Source: Nothopassalora personata (taxonomy: Eukaryota > Ascomycota > Dothideomycetes > Mycosphaerellales > Mycosphaerellaceae). From it: 64,000 nucleotides of DNA. The notes below the pieces were generated by a model. The model was not told the origin of the DNA, did not search any database, and saw nothing but the letters and a program-made list of their open reading frames with translations. Positions 11,730-22,154 of this stretch are shown here, piece by piece. The DNA lies in assembly GCA_033816765.1 (NCBI GenBank), contig CM066287.1, positions 3,658,001 to 3,722,000 on the forward strand. Direction: 5' to 3'. The position numbers and the translations under genes were made by a program. Every line of letters begins with the position of its first letter. Within the stretch, counting starts at the first letter, position 1.

Positions 11730-12877
11730 TCACCGGAACTCCATCGCTGGCATGCAGCCCCTGTCCTCGACGTGCTTCAGCTCCAGCTGTTGGTACTTTT
11801 CGCTTTTCGCGTGGAAATATATCCCACTCACAGACCCCGACGCCTGGTTGAAGCAGATGTAGTAGAAGCCTTCGAAGCTCGCTCCTGTGATTGTTTTGAC
11901 CCGGTGGTCGGGTACGAGGAAGTATTCCTTCCAACGCATAAAGAGATGCTCTCTTTGCTGATAGTTTTTCAAGGTGAAGTTTGGGCTTTTGGCAGACTTC
12001 GCGAGCGGCCGCCATGCCGGGAATCGTGCCCAATGCTGCAGGTCGACCTTCTCGCTGCTGCCCCAGGTCGGGTGAGTTGTCTTGAAGAGATACTTTGGCC
12101 CAATGATTTCGCCTTCGAAGAAGGTCGTGAGTGTCGGATGATCGTCAGTCAGGCCTACAATGTGTCAGTATTCAGACATCTTTCTCATACTTTTAATCCT
12201 ACCTTGTATCCGCAGATATCCACACAAGAATGACTCTGCGAGATCCACATCTTTTATCTCGACTTGCACATCGTAGACTTGTCGGTCAGACTGTTGCGTC
12301 CCCTTGAACTTGCTACCTGGACGTAGAAACGATGTCGTAGAGCTCGGCGATGTTTGCTGTGGTACCGTTGTTAACCCGCCGTCTACTCCTACGCGCTATC
12401 AGGATTGTGTCTCACCCTATTGTTTTCCAACTCTGGGAAGTGTAGATATTGGGGGGGAGGTGTCGCAGGCGATATGGCTGCTGTTGACATAGAATGTGCT
12501 AGCCTTGAATCGCTATCGCTAGGAACATCAGGCGACCCCACGACTGGACTCGGTGATTCCACCAGTACCCCAGCATCTTCTATGTGCTCTCCCTTGGAAG
12601 ACCGCTCTTCATTTCCATTCACATCTGGCGTCCCAGAGGCAGCATCTCTGTCTGGCATTGTTTCCTGTGTCGCGAGGGTCGAGGCATTGTCCGCGGTTGT
12701 CGTGCGATCGTCGACTGATGCTGGGTGGGGCGTGTCGACTCGTTCTATTCGTTCGTCGCGAGGCACACGATTTTCTCTTTGCTCTTCAGGCGGACAGCTC
12801 ATAAAGCCATTTTGCGAAGATGAGGCGGAGGTCACGACTTCGGACGGCTGAATTGTGTCTTCACTGGGAGTCGGCAT
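11730..12877 (-). CDS. GID4: GID/CTLH ubiquitin ligase substrate receptor GID4 (Vid24)
   Basis: Three exons (12877-12416, 12356-12203, 12154-11730) give 346 residues. The introns are 59 bases (GGTTAAC branch) and 48 bases (TACTGAC branch). Residues 1-155 are disordered and acidic/Ser-rich. The rest is the Vid24 beta-barrel: GSKFKGTQQSDRQVYDVQV, FLCGYLRIQGLTDDHPTLTT, WARFPAWRPLAKSAKSPNF, MRWKEYFLVPDHRVKTI, FEGFYYICFNQASGSVSGIY and HVEDRGCMPAMEF. In yeast this subunit recognises N-terminal proline degrons on gluconeogenic enzymes such as fructose-1,6-bisphosphatase and directs them to the GID E3 ligase. The family assignment is near certain from these blocks. The N-terminal extension is typical of filamentous fungi. 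Confidence 0.93.
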
Positions 12878-13326
12878 CTTCAGACGCTCGCGTGACGTTG
12901 CGGCAGTGGGTCGATTAGGTCTCGGTGGTTTACGTAGCCATTACAAATCGTAGCGACGCGAAGAATGATATGGACACAGTATCGTGCCCGCACGATGAAG
13001 AGTGAAAGCGTTTAGATGCGACAGCTGTATGTGTACTTCAGCGCCGATGGTTGTTTAACATGACGTTCTGTGGAGAGTCTGACGGGTCTTCTGGCTTTGG
13101 ACGATCGTGAACCCCAGCTCTCACGCGACCCTGCCGTTCCGCTGGCCCTATGCCCTATTCGTCTTTCGACCTTGGCATATCATGCAGTCCTCCACGCTTG
13201 TCCGCGGGGCATCAGTCCCTTCTCGGGTCTGTATGGTCTCTTTCCAGTGCTGTAGTAAACCGTACGCCGAGCTTGTTGCTCATGCTGAGTCGATAGTGAG
13301 CCTGCAGTGCTCTTTCGTCGAGTGCC
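12878..13326. other. GID4 promoter and Mago 3' flank
   Basis: No gene, RNA or repeat recognised in these 449 bases. Confidence 0.55.
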
Positions 13327-14155
13327 TCAGATTGGCTTGATCTACTCGAGGTTAGCATCAACGAAGAGACTAGTAACCGCGTTGCTGACCTTGAAGTGCA
13401 GCGAGATCAACGAGAACACAAGCGCCTTGAGGTCTTGCACGAGGTAGTAGAAGACACGAAGACCTTCCGGATCCTCAGACTCATTCACATCCACCAGAGA
13501 TCCTATCTTGGCGGTCTTGCCAGAAAATCATCAGTGAAATACCGTCGCGATCGATGTTGATGGGCCTGACCTCGAATGAGATGTGCTCGCCTCCCAGCCG
13601 AATTTCAAGCTCCTGTCTTCCGTCCTTGTTCTTCTGCGGCCACTTTGTGTCGTCCTCCCTGTTCAAAGTCAGCTATAAACGTATAAAATGTCTAAGAGCA
13701 AAGCCGTTGCTCACTTCATGATTTCGCTGTCTTTGATGATGCGCTTAATCTCCTTGACCATGAGCGAGCTTACGCACACTGCGCGGGTGTCGTCAGTATT
13801 TCTGATCCGAGAATTGAGAACGTCACTTGGAAATCGCGCACTCTCTTTCCGGATCAGGGAGTCGTTTCTGTAGTTCGAGTTGTTGGCATATCGAGCAATC
13901 GCCGAGGCGCCATCGCCCACAACCCTAAAGTCGAACTCTCCACACCGTTAGTCGTCGTCTGCCAGAAGGTGTGTGCGGGAGTAAGGTACCAAGGAACTCG
14001 TGTCCGAATCTGCCTGAGTGACCAGAGCTGTCTTCTGGTTAGCATCAAGCGCATCTTCACATGGAGGAGTATGGGCAGATAATGTTGGCGAGATCGATCT
14101 GCTCGCGCAATACTTACTAGTATCTCAGGTAGAATGGCTCTGCGGTTCCGGACAT
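13327..14155 (-). CDS. mago: exon junction complex protein Mago nashi
   Basis: Seven short exons: 14155-14118, 14027-13990, 13937-13842, 13778-13715, 13658-13571, 13515-13390 and 13341-13327. The introns are 90, 52, 63, 56, 55 and 48 bases. All junctions are canonical and together give 154 residues, the usual Mago length. The protein reads [138 protein letters not shown] and [12 protein letters not shown]. Mago pairs with Y14/RBM8A and eIF4A3 in the exon junction complex deposited on spliced mRNA. The last exon encodes only IKP-I and the stop. It is divergent from SEC26, with 425 bases between the ATGs. Confidence 0.95.
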
Positions 14156-14580
14156 TTTCCCGGGTTGTGGATTCAGGGCGATGTGTGGCAAGAAAGTCGT
14201 GCTCGTGAAGAAGAGTGATGTTTTGTGGTAGTACTAGCGGGGACCTCTCTGCGATATCGCCAAGACCTTCGGCGTGTAGAGAGAGAGAGAGAGACAGCTG
14301 GCTGCTGGACTGCCCAAGATTGATCAAACGACGCACCCGTGTCTCATGTCGCTACTCTCCACGAACGCCCTTTACTCGATAAATCTGTCGTAACCGCCGC
14401 TCCTGGCGTCCACCTGCCAAGAACGAACCTTACAACACAACAGCCGCACGTGTCAGGAGCGGACAGGGTCAGATCGGCGGCGCATCCATAAAGTGCCAGC
14501 ACCGCCAGAGAGGAATTGCTCCTGAAGGGCACACAGCTTCACTTCTACGCGACACACACACACACACACGCCCGCCCAGC
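14156..14580. promoter_or_regulatory. shared divergent promoter, Mago / SEC26
   Basis: 425 bases separate the two ATGs. A GA/CT run (14279-14294), a CACGTG box at about 14447-14452 and a CA run (14551-14570) directly before the SEC26 start are visible. Such compact divergent promoters often give co-expression, but that is inference. Confidence 0.45.
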
Positions 14581-17517
14581 ATGGCGACGTTCCTCGAGCA
14601 GTCGTACAGCCTGGTGCACCAGGACAATGCAGCAGATCAGCCTTCCCTCCAGGACTTGAAGACACAGTTGGAAAAGGGCAACGATGAGACCAAGCAGGAC
14701 ACAATGAAGCGCATCTTGACGGTGATGCTCAATGGCGACCCAATGCCCAACCTCCTCATGCACATCATCCGCTTCGTGATGCCGTCGAAGAGCAAAGCCC
14801 TCAAGAAGCTGCTCTACCTCTACTACGAGATCTGCCCGAAGCTGGACTCCAATGGCAAGCTGAAGCAAGAGATGATTTTGGTGTGCAACGGCATTCGAAT
14901 GGACCTACAGCATCCCAACGAATACATCCGCGGAAACACGCTCCGCTTCCTGTGCAAGCTGCGCGAAGCCGAACTCATAGAACCTCTCCTCGCTCCCGCG
15001 CGGCAATGTCTCGAACATCGACATTCATACGTCCGCAAGAACGCCGTCTTCGCCATCGCATCCATCTACCAGCATTCCGAGGCTCTGATGCCCGATGCTC
15101 CCGAACTCATCCAGAACTTCCTCGAGTCCGAAAGCGACAACACATGTAAGCGAAACGCATTCGCTGCCCTATTGAGCATAAGTCACGAGAAGGCACTGGA
15201 GTATTTGAGTGGAGTCTTCGAGGGCATACCAAACGCGAGCGAGTTACTTCAGCTGGTGGAGCTTGAGTTCATTCGGAAAGATGCGGTGCAGAACCAAGGG
15301 AACAAGGCGAGATATCTGCGTCTGATTTTCGATCTTCTCGAAGCGAAGGACTCTACGGTCGTATACGAGGCAGCCTCTTCGTTAACTTCTTTGACCACCA
15401 ACCCAGTTGCCGTGAAAGCAGCCGCAGGCAAGTTCATTGAGCTTGCAATCAGGGAGTCAGACAACAACGTCAAGCTCATCGTCCTGGAGAAGGTCAATTC
15501 ACTACGAAAGTCGAACGAGGGCATCCTGGACGACTTAGTGATGGAGATCCTCCGTGTGCTCTCGAGCCCAGACCTGGATGTGCGGAAGAAGGCGCTCGAG
15601 CTTGCCATGGACATGGTGTCAAGCAAGAATGTCGAGGAGGTCGTGATGCTACTCAAGAAGGAGCTGGCGAAGACGGTTGACGAGCAATATGAGAAGAACA
15701 ATGAGTACAGATCCCTCCTGATCCACTCGATACACCAATGCGCCATCAAATTCTCGGAGATTGCGCAGAGCGTGGTCGGTCTGCTCATGGACTTCATCTC
15801 GGACTTCAACAATGCCTCTGCTGTGGACGTCATCTCCTTCGTAAAGGAAGTAGTAGAACGTTTCCCGAAGATGCGAAGCTCAATTGTGGAGAGGCTGGTT
15901 ACAACACTTTCCGAGGTTCGCGCTGGCAAGGTGTATAGAGGTAGCCTGTGGATCATTGGCGAATACTCACTCGAGCAGAACGATATCAAGGAAGCGTGGA
16001 AGCGGATCAGGGCTAGTCTAGGCGAGATTCCAATCGTTGCGTCAGAAGCCCGACTTCTGGAAGAACAGCCAGATGGAGAACCGGAGCTGAACGACCAAGT
16101 GAATGGGCACGCCAAACTAGCTGCGTCAACGGGATCTCGCAAGGTCCTGGCAGACGGCACCTATGCTACTGAGAGTGCTCTGACGAGTACAGCCTCCGCG
16201 AAAGCGAAGCTTGACGCTGTAAAGGCCGCGCAGAAGCCGCCGCTCCGTCAACTCATCCTCGATGGAGACTACTTCTTGGCAACTGTCCTCTCTTCCACAC
16301 TCACAAAGCTGGTCATGCGCTTCTCGGAAATCTCCAGCGATTCTGCGCGCACCAACGCCTTGCGGGCGGAAGCAATGCTCATCATGATTTCCATCATCAG
16401 GGCTGGACAGTCGCAATTTGTGAAGGCGCCAATCGATGAAGACTCTGTAGATCGAATCATGTCCTGTGTACGATCGCTAGCCGAATTCGCGCAAAAGAAG
16501 GACCTGGAAACTGCCTTCCTCGACGATACGAGAAAGGCTTTCCGAGACATGGTCCAAGTAGAGGAGAAGAAGCGCGCAGAGAAGGATGCGGTCTTGAAGG
16601 CTCAGAGTGCGATTCAAGTCGACGATGTCGTATCGATACGGCAGCTCAGCAAGAAGACTACCGATGGCGCGGATGAGGCTGAGGTCGACCTAGAGAAGGC
16701 CACTGGCGGCGATGCTACCACGGAAGACCTGAGTTCGAAGCTGAACCGTGTTGTGCAACTCACTGGTTTCTCAGATCCAGTATACGCGGAAGCGTACGTG
16801 CAGGTCCACCAATTCGATATCATTCTGGATGTCCTGCTGGTCAATCAGACTCGCGAAACGCTGCAGAACTTGTCCGTCGAGTTTGCTACTCTTGGTGACC
16901 TGAAGGTAGTCGAGAGGCCCACAACGCAAAACCTTCCTGGGCTGGATTTCTTGAACCTACAGGCCACAATCAAGGTGTCATCCACTGATACTGGCGTCAT
17001 CTTTGGAAATGTTGTCTATGACGGGCCTTCCGCAACTGACTCTAACGTTGTCATCCTGAACGATGTGCATGTCGACATCATGGACTACATCCAGCCCGCA
17101 CAATGCACAGAAACCCAGTTCCGCACTATGTGGACGGAATTCGAGTGGGAAAACAAGGTGAACATCAACACCAAGATGCCAGAAGGCAAAGGGCTTCGTG
17201 AATTCTTGCAACGTTTGATGAAGGTCACTAATATGAGCTGCTTGACACCGGAAGCCAGCTTGGAGGGCGAGTGTCAATTTTTGAGCGCCAACCTCTACGC
17301 GAGAAGTGTCTTTGGTAAGTCGATACTGCATGTCACTCATCAAGTATGTACTAACTTCTCTCTAGGCGAGGACGCTCTAGCAAACCTCAGCGTCGAGAAG
17401 GAGGGCGAGCACGGACCAGTGACAGGATTCATGCGTATACGCAGCAGATCGCAAGGCTTGGCTCTTAGCCTTGGTTCCTTGAAAGGTCTAAGCAAGATTG
17501 GAGAGTTGGCTGTCTGA
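14581..17517 (+). CDS. SEC26: coatomer subunit beta (COPI, Sec26)
   Basis: Two exons (14581-17314, 17366-17517) encode 961 residues, the normal length for beta-COP. The 51-base intron (GTAAGT, TACTAAC, CTAG) joins ARSVFG to EDALANLSVEK; read through, it would insert 17 residues absent from the family. The N-terminal adaptin-like HEAT solenoid (about 1-540) includes LTVMLNGDPMPNLLMHIIRF, HPNEYIRGNTLRFLCKL and SYVRKNAVFAIASIY. The linker is followed by the coatomer beta C-terminal domain (about 690-830) and the appendage platform (DYIQPAQCTETQFRTMWTEF, FLSANLYARSVFG). It is a structural core of the COPI coat in Golgi-to-ER and intra-Golgi transport. A CA dinucleotide run lies directly upstream of the ATG. 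Confidence 0.96.
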   Translation: MATFLEQSYSLVHQDNAADQPSLQDLKTQLEKGNDETKQDTMKRILTVMLNGDPMPNLLMHIIRFVMPSKSKALKKLLYLYYEICPKLDSNGKLKQEMILVCNGIRMDLQHPNEYIRGNTLRFLCKLREAELIEPLLAPARQCLEHRHSYVRKNAVFAIASIYQHSEALMPDAPELIQNFLESESDNTCKRNAFAALLSISHEKALEYLSGVFEGIPNASELLQLVELEFIRKDAVQNQGNKARYLRLIFDLLEAKDSTVVYEAASSLTSLTTNPVAVKAAAGKFIELAIRESDNNVKLIVLEKVNSLRKSNEGILDDLVMEILRVLSSPDLDVRKKALELAMDMVSSKNVEEVVMLLKKELAKTVDEQYEKNNEYRSLLIHSIHQCAIKFSEIAQSVVGLLMDFISDFNNASAVDVISFVKEVVERFPKMRSSIVERLVTTLSEVRAGKVYRGSLWIIGEYSLEQNDIKEAWKRIRASLGEIPIVASEARLLEEQPDGEPELNDQVNGHAKLAASTGSRKVLADGTYATESALTSTASAKAKLDAVKAAQKPPLRQLILDGDYFLATVLSSTLTKLVMRFSEISSDSARTNALRAEAMLIMISIIRAGQSQFVKAPIDEDSVDRIMSCVRSLAEFAQKKDLETAFLDDTRKAFRDMVQVEEKKRAEKDAVLKAQSAIQVDDVVSIRQLSKKTTDGADEAEVDLEKATGGDATTEDLSSKLNRVVQLTGFSDPVYAEAYVQVHQFDIILDVLLVNQTRETLQNLSVEFATLGDLKVVERPTTQNLPGLDFLNLQATIKVSSTDTGVIFGNVVYDGPSATDSNVVILNDVHVDIMDYIQPAQCTETQFRTMWTEFEWENKVNINTKMPEGKGLREFLQRLMKVTNMSCLTPEASLEGECQFLSANLYARSVFGKSILHVTHQVCTNFSLGEDALANLSVEKEGEHGPVTGFMRIRSRSQGLALSLGSLKGLSKIGELAV

Positions 17518-18006
17518 GACAGGACGGACCTGCAGACTATATAGATTGCGGTTGAGGGACTCCAATGGAAGTGGACACAATGCATGGCGTCCGGCGAAGT
17601 GGGCGGATAGAAAAGCGAGGCTCGGGGGACGGGAACAGTGAATGCCAGTCGTAGTCACTGAATGCGCAGAAGGCGGTTGTAAGACCCGTGATCGCGTAGG
17701 TGCCTATGCTGCCAATTGAGCAGTGCCGAACCCAGCGCCGTGCACATGCACACTTATCAATTGATCAGAAGCGCTTCCGCTTATTGGTATACCCATTCTC
17801 TGTCCACTTGAACAATGGTATCGTCACATGTTAACCATGACTGCTGCTCCTGGGCCACTTGCGTGGTTCCATCTCACAAAATGGAGTTTGAGTGCATACC
17901 GTTGATGCCTTGGTGCCTGACCCATGACACCTCAATTCTTGACGCCACGCCTTGAGACTTCACTTCACTCCGACATATCTTTCCTATTGCACAACCCTTC
18001 ATCAAG
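17518..18006. other. SEC26 3' flank and TRM8 promoter
   Basis: No further feature recognised. TCAATTGATC-type AT-rich patches occur around 17755-17790. Confidence 0.5.
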
Positions 18007-18940
18007 ATGGCTGGACCGCCGAAGAAGCGTCAAAGGCGTGAGGACCGACAAGAAGGGGAACTGCCTCGCAAGAAGTTGTATCGACAACGAGCACATGCCA
18101 ATCCATTCTCAGACCATGACTTGACTTAGTGAGTACCAGCGGATATCCACATCACACTGCAATAGTATAGGCATGCTAACAGATCTACTCAGCCCAGAGT
18201 CGCCAGCCGCCATGGACTGGAGCCAATACTACCCAGCCTACGCCACCAAGAAGGACGAAACATCCCCCACCTCAAACGGCAACAACAACAACAACGAAAA
18301 CATCACCACAACCACCAACACAACAATAACCCAACCCATAACAGTCGCCGACATAGGCTGCGGCTTCGGCGGTCTCCTCTTCGCCCTCGCCCCCAAACTC
18401 CCCACCTCCCTCCTCCTAGGCCTCGAAATCCGCACCTCCGTAACACAATTCGTACAAGAAAAAATCAAAGCCCTCCGAACCCAACACACCACCTCCTCCC
18501 CTGCATCCCACCCACACCACCACCACCACCACCAAAACGTCTCCTGCCTGCGCGCCAACACGATGAAATTCCTCCCCAACCTCTTCCCCAAGTCCCAACT
18601 GGAGAAAATCTTCCTCTGCTTCCCCGATCCGCACTTCAAGGCGCGCAAGCACAAGGCGAGGATTGTGAGTCCGACGTTGTGCGCCGAGTATGCGTTTGTG
18701 ATGAAACCGGGCGGGAAGGTTTACACGATTACGGATGTGGAGGCGTTGCATTTGTGGATGGTGGAGCATTTATCGGCGCATCCGAGTTTTGAGAGAGTTG
18801 GGGAGGAAGAGGTAGAAGGGGATGAGTGTGTCGAAGTGATGAAGACGGAGACAGAGGAAGGGAAGAAGGTCACGAGGAATGGTGGGAAGAAGTTTGTTGC
18901 GGTTTTCAAGAGGCTTGAGGATCCGCCATGGCCTGAGTGA
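18007..18940 (+). CDS. TRM8: tRNA (guanine-N7-)-methyltransferase catalytic subunit Trm8
   Basis: Two exons (18007-18128, 18193-18940) with a 64-base intron encode 289 residues. The N-terminus is basic (MAGPPKKRQRREDR, LPRKKLYRQRAHANPFSDHD). The splice yields DLTYPESPAAMDWSQYYPAY, a family hallmark. The SAM-binding motif is VADIGCGFGGLLFALAP, followed by LGLEIRTSVTQFVQEKI. The catalytic/tRNA block is IFLCFPDPHFKARKHKAR. The enzyme makes m7G46 in tRNA together with the WD protein Trm82. Two low-complexity inserts interrupt the fold: an Asn/Thr-rich stretch before the SAM motif and a His-rich run after LR. The family usually reads FPDPHFK and this copy keeps it, so it should be active. Confidence 0.94.
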
Positions 18941-19397
18941 TTGTCTATCATTTAGTTTGCAGGTGAAGCATGAGTAAGGCAGCGCAGTAAGAACTGTATT
19001 ACTTTGGTTGATCTCATGGATTATCATATGCGTTTCTTTCTCATATCCCGGCTGTAGCCTTCATGCTGTCTGTCTGGCTTTTACCTGAAGCGTTTAGCGC
19101 TTCACATTATGCATTACGCGCTCTGGTGTGCACATCTCCGCCAACGGCCGTAGCTCGACAACTATATAGTACAAATTTGCTGCAGACATTTTGCACAAAA
19201 AAAAGGTCATCAGCCGTATCTCTCGTTCCGTGTTTCTCAACTCCACAGCCCTTGCTGGTAAGGAAATTGCGTATTATGTTCACCCCGCGGCTTGCATGCC
19301 TCATTCTTCTCTGTATCCAATAGTGCCGTACTCCGTATAACTCCTCTGATAGATGGCCGGCCGCTTGATAAACTTGTTCAATCCAACTTCCAGCATA
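18941..19397. other. convergent 3' flanks of TRM8 and the homeobox gene
   Basis: No gene seen. An A run (19197-19205) lies midway. Confidence 0.5.
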
Positions 19398-22085
19398 TCA
19401 ACACGATGACGCGCTTGCAGGGCTGCTAGAGGCCGTCTTGTCGACTGACCCCTTCTTGACCTTCTCCTTTTCGAAGTGCTCTGGTCCTTGGTTCGCAAAT
19501 GTGTAATTCTTCGGTCCATCAGACGGAGTCTTCCGTGGAATTGCAGATTGCTTCATGTCCTGTGGCGGGCTGTATTCGTGTACAAAGAACTCTGATGCAG
19601 GTTGCGATGGCGCTTTGGGCATCTGTGCGTTCACTGCCATGCTCGAAAGCATTCCAGGCGCAGCCATAAAACTGTACTGGCCAACCTGCGGCGGTGTCTG
19701 CATCTGCGGCGGTGGTCCTTGCTGAGATGGATGGTGTAAAAATGGCATTGGTTGCATTTGCGGCGGGAAGCCCATAGTCAGGTTGCCTTGGGCGTTAACG
19801 ATGGGCACTCCGTTCGCGAACTGCATCGGCATCGACATTGGCACTGCTGGCTGCGTCTCGGATGTCGAAACAACGAAGTGCGGCGGGGGCGCAAAGGATG
19901 CAGGCGCTCCATCGCACTGCTGTTCAGGTACCGAAACGTTCATAAACTGTTGTGGATGTTGCTGTGGTTGGTAGCCTTGTTGATAGGGAGGTCCGTAAGT
20001 GTGGGAATGTGGGACCATGAATACATTAGGAGGAAATGTTTGTTGGGTGGCAGGCGCCGACTGTGGAGGCGTGTTCTCAGTAATGGCATCGCCGCCCACT
20101 CGAGATTGGTTGAGGTGTTGGAGTTGCGGCCCATGAGGGTGGAACATAGGCGTATGGGGTGGTGAAGAGACGTTCTGGTCGGAATCATTGGCTGAGGGTA
20201 CGCTAGACAGAACATGCTCCGCGTCAGTTTCGTTGATGCTTGCTTGACGGCTGCTGAATTGACCAGAAGACGATTGCCACGGAGGAAACGTCGGTCTGTT
20301 AGGCAATTCGCTGGGTGACAATGGCGTTGGAGGCGCGAGGTTCCCAGTCGAAGACGTTGAAGCATGACGGGCAGCTTTTGGCGAGTTCATAGACTCCGCA
20401 AACGTAAAGGCGAGAGGAGAGCGCTGCGCAGAGCCTGGCGTTGACTTCATAACACGACCTTGCACGACACCGCCATTGATGACATTGCTAGACCGAATAC
20501 GGCGCAGTTGCGGGTTGGGAGCTGCCAGATGTTGGGCTATTGGGTGGCTCGGCGATAGTTGCGGTACAGCGCCACTGTACGATTGGCTTCGAAGAGACGC
20601 CAACGGCAGGGCTGCAGGGCGTGGTCTTTGGCGACGGGCGGCAATACTGCCCGCATGATCGGTGGGTGGTGCAGGTGACGTGAAAGTTGCGGGCTGTGGA
20701 GGCTGCGGCGTCCGAAGGGCGAAGCTACTCATCTGCTGGGCAAGCGTGGAACCGTTTTGTGAGTCTCGTCGTACGTATGCTTCGTCTGTTGGCCAGGCCA
20801 GCGGCTGCTCCGTAGGTACTTGGTTCTGCACTTGAGTAGTGGCGTGGGCTTGCTGTTGTTGACGCTGTGCCGATGCCTCGCGGAAGGCCTGCTGCAGAGC
20901 ATTGGGGTCCACCGGAATCGACTGTCCTGGTTGCCATTGCGACGATGTGGCCATAGGGTGGGATGCAGGAACAGCCATCTGGTGGAACGCGTGATCGTGG
21001 TTCTGTGAGAAAGACACTGATGAGCTGCGGCTGTCTCCCCATTCCGAAGACGTGGCGGAGAGGTTGGCCTGTTCTTGCACGGCGGTAGATGAGGGGAAGA
21101 TGGATTGCTCAGAGATCGTTGATGGCACGCTTGAATCACTGCTCGATAGCGGCGCTCCTAGCGGTGCCGGGAACGCGAAGGCAGCCTGTTGCTTGAACTC
21201 GTCCTTGGACATATCAGCGAAGACGTGCTGAAAAGCATCCAAGTCGCCAGGGAAGGGGTGTTGGAGAGTGTCAAACTGGCCCGAGTGCATCATATCGCCA
21301 TTCTGCGCAAACGCGTCAAATTGTTCCTGGGTAAGTGTCCTCCGGTTGATCTCCTGCGGACTGTCGAACATGTCGGCCGTCTGTCGATGCGCCGCAGTGT
21401 CGCTGAAGTGTTGATGAGCGCTAGTGCCATTGGCGAAAGGCATCCCATGATGCGGTGATTGGTCCTGAAACTGCGGCGCATAGCTCGTTGACATATCGTT
21501 TGGCAGTTGATCGTCGGCAGCGCATTGCTGCATCATCGAACAGTACTCGGCGGAGGTGGAGAAGGCCGGCGATGTTTCGGCGTCGGACGAGGAGGTGAAG
21601 TTGAGATTGCCGACTTGTTGGTGCTGGTGCTGGTGCTGTTGCGCGTAGATACCGTAGGCGCCCAGCTGCTTCTTCGCATCTTGCTTCGACTTCGCGCGGC
21701 GGTTCTGGAACCAATTCTGGTCACACGACTCAGCACAGCGTCCACGTGAAGGGTGCTCGCACGACAACAGCAATGGTCCCTTTCAGCACTGCACCACGGC
21801 ACGACTTACATTGACTTTATCCAGGGAAACATTGAGCGACTCTGCGAAGCCCTTCTTGGTGTTGGTGTTGGGCTTGTTCTGCTTCTGGTAGTGCGATTCG
21901 AGGATGTCGTGCTGCTCCTTGGTCAGGCGCGGTTTGATGTCGCAAGACATTGGCTGGGTCAGAGCATTGGGGTTGTAGTAGCCTGGCTGTGTCGAAGGGT
22001 CCGGCGGTATGCCGTTGTGACTCTGGTAGTGTGGATGCGGGTGGGAGTGCTGGACGTCGCCGTACCCCGTAGCGACGTAGGCCAT
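19398..22085 (-). CDS. homeobox transcription factor
   Basis: Two exons (22085-21810, 21716-19398) with a 93-base intron give 864 residues. The homeodomain spans about residues 53-112: PRLTKEQHDILESHYQKQNK, PNTNTKKGFAESLNVSLDKV and NNWFQNRRAKSKQ. The recognition-helix residues W48, F49, N51 and R53 are present. The intron cuts the homeodomain exactly between the two Asn codons before Trp48. The remaining 750 residues are a Gln/Pro/Ser-rich probable activation region without a recognised domain (QHQHQHQQ, PPQMQPMPFLHHPSQQGPPPQ). The ATG at 22085 follows an open but non-ATG leader carrying a CTG repeat. DNA-binding function is inferred from the homeodomain; targets are unknown. It resembles the long homeobox regulators of filamentous ascomycetes. 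Confidence 0.88.
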
Positions 22086-22111
22086 GTTCAAAGCCGCGGC
22101 CGAGCAGCAGT

Positions 22112-22113
<2 letters not shown>

Positions 22114-22153
<40 letters not shown>
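22114..22153. repeat. (CAG)13 trinucleotide repeat in the homeobox gene leader
   Basis: About 13 uninterrupted CAG units on the plus strand, read as CTG in the mRNA direction of the homeobox gene. It ends 29 bases upstream of that gene's ATG. Confidence 0.9.
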
Positions 22154-22154
<1 letters not shown>

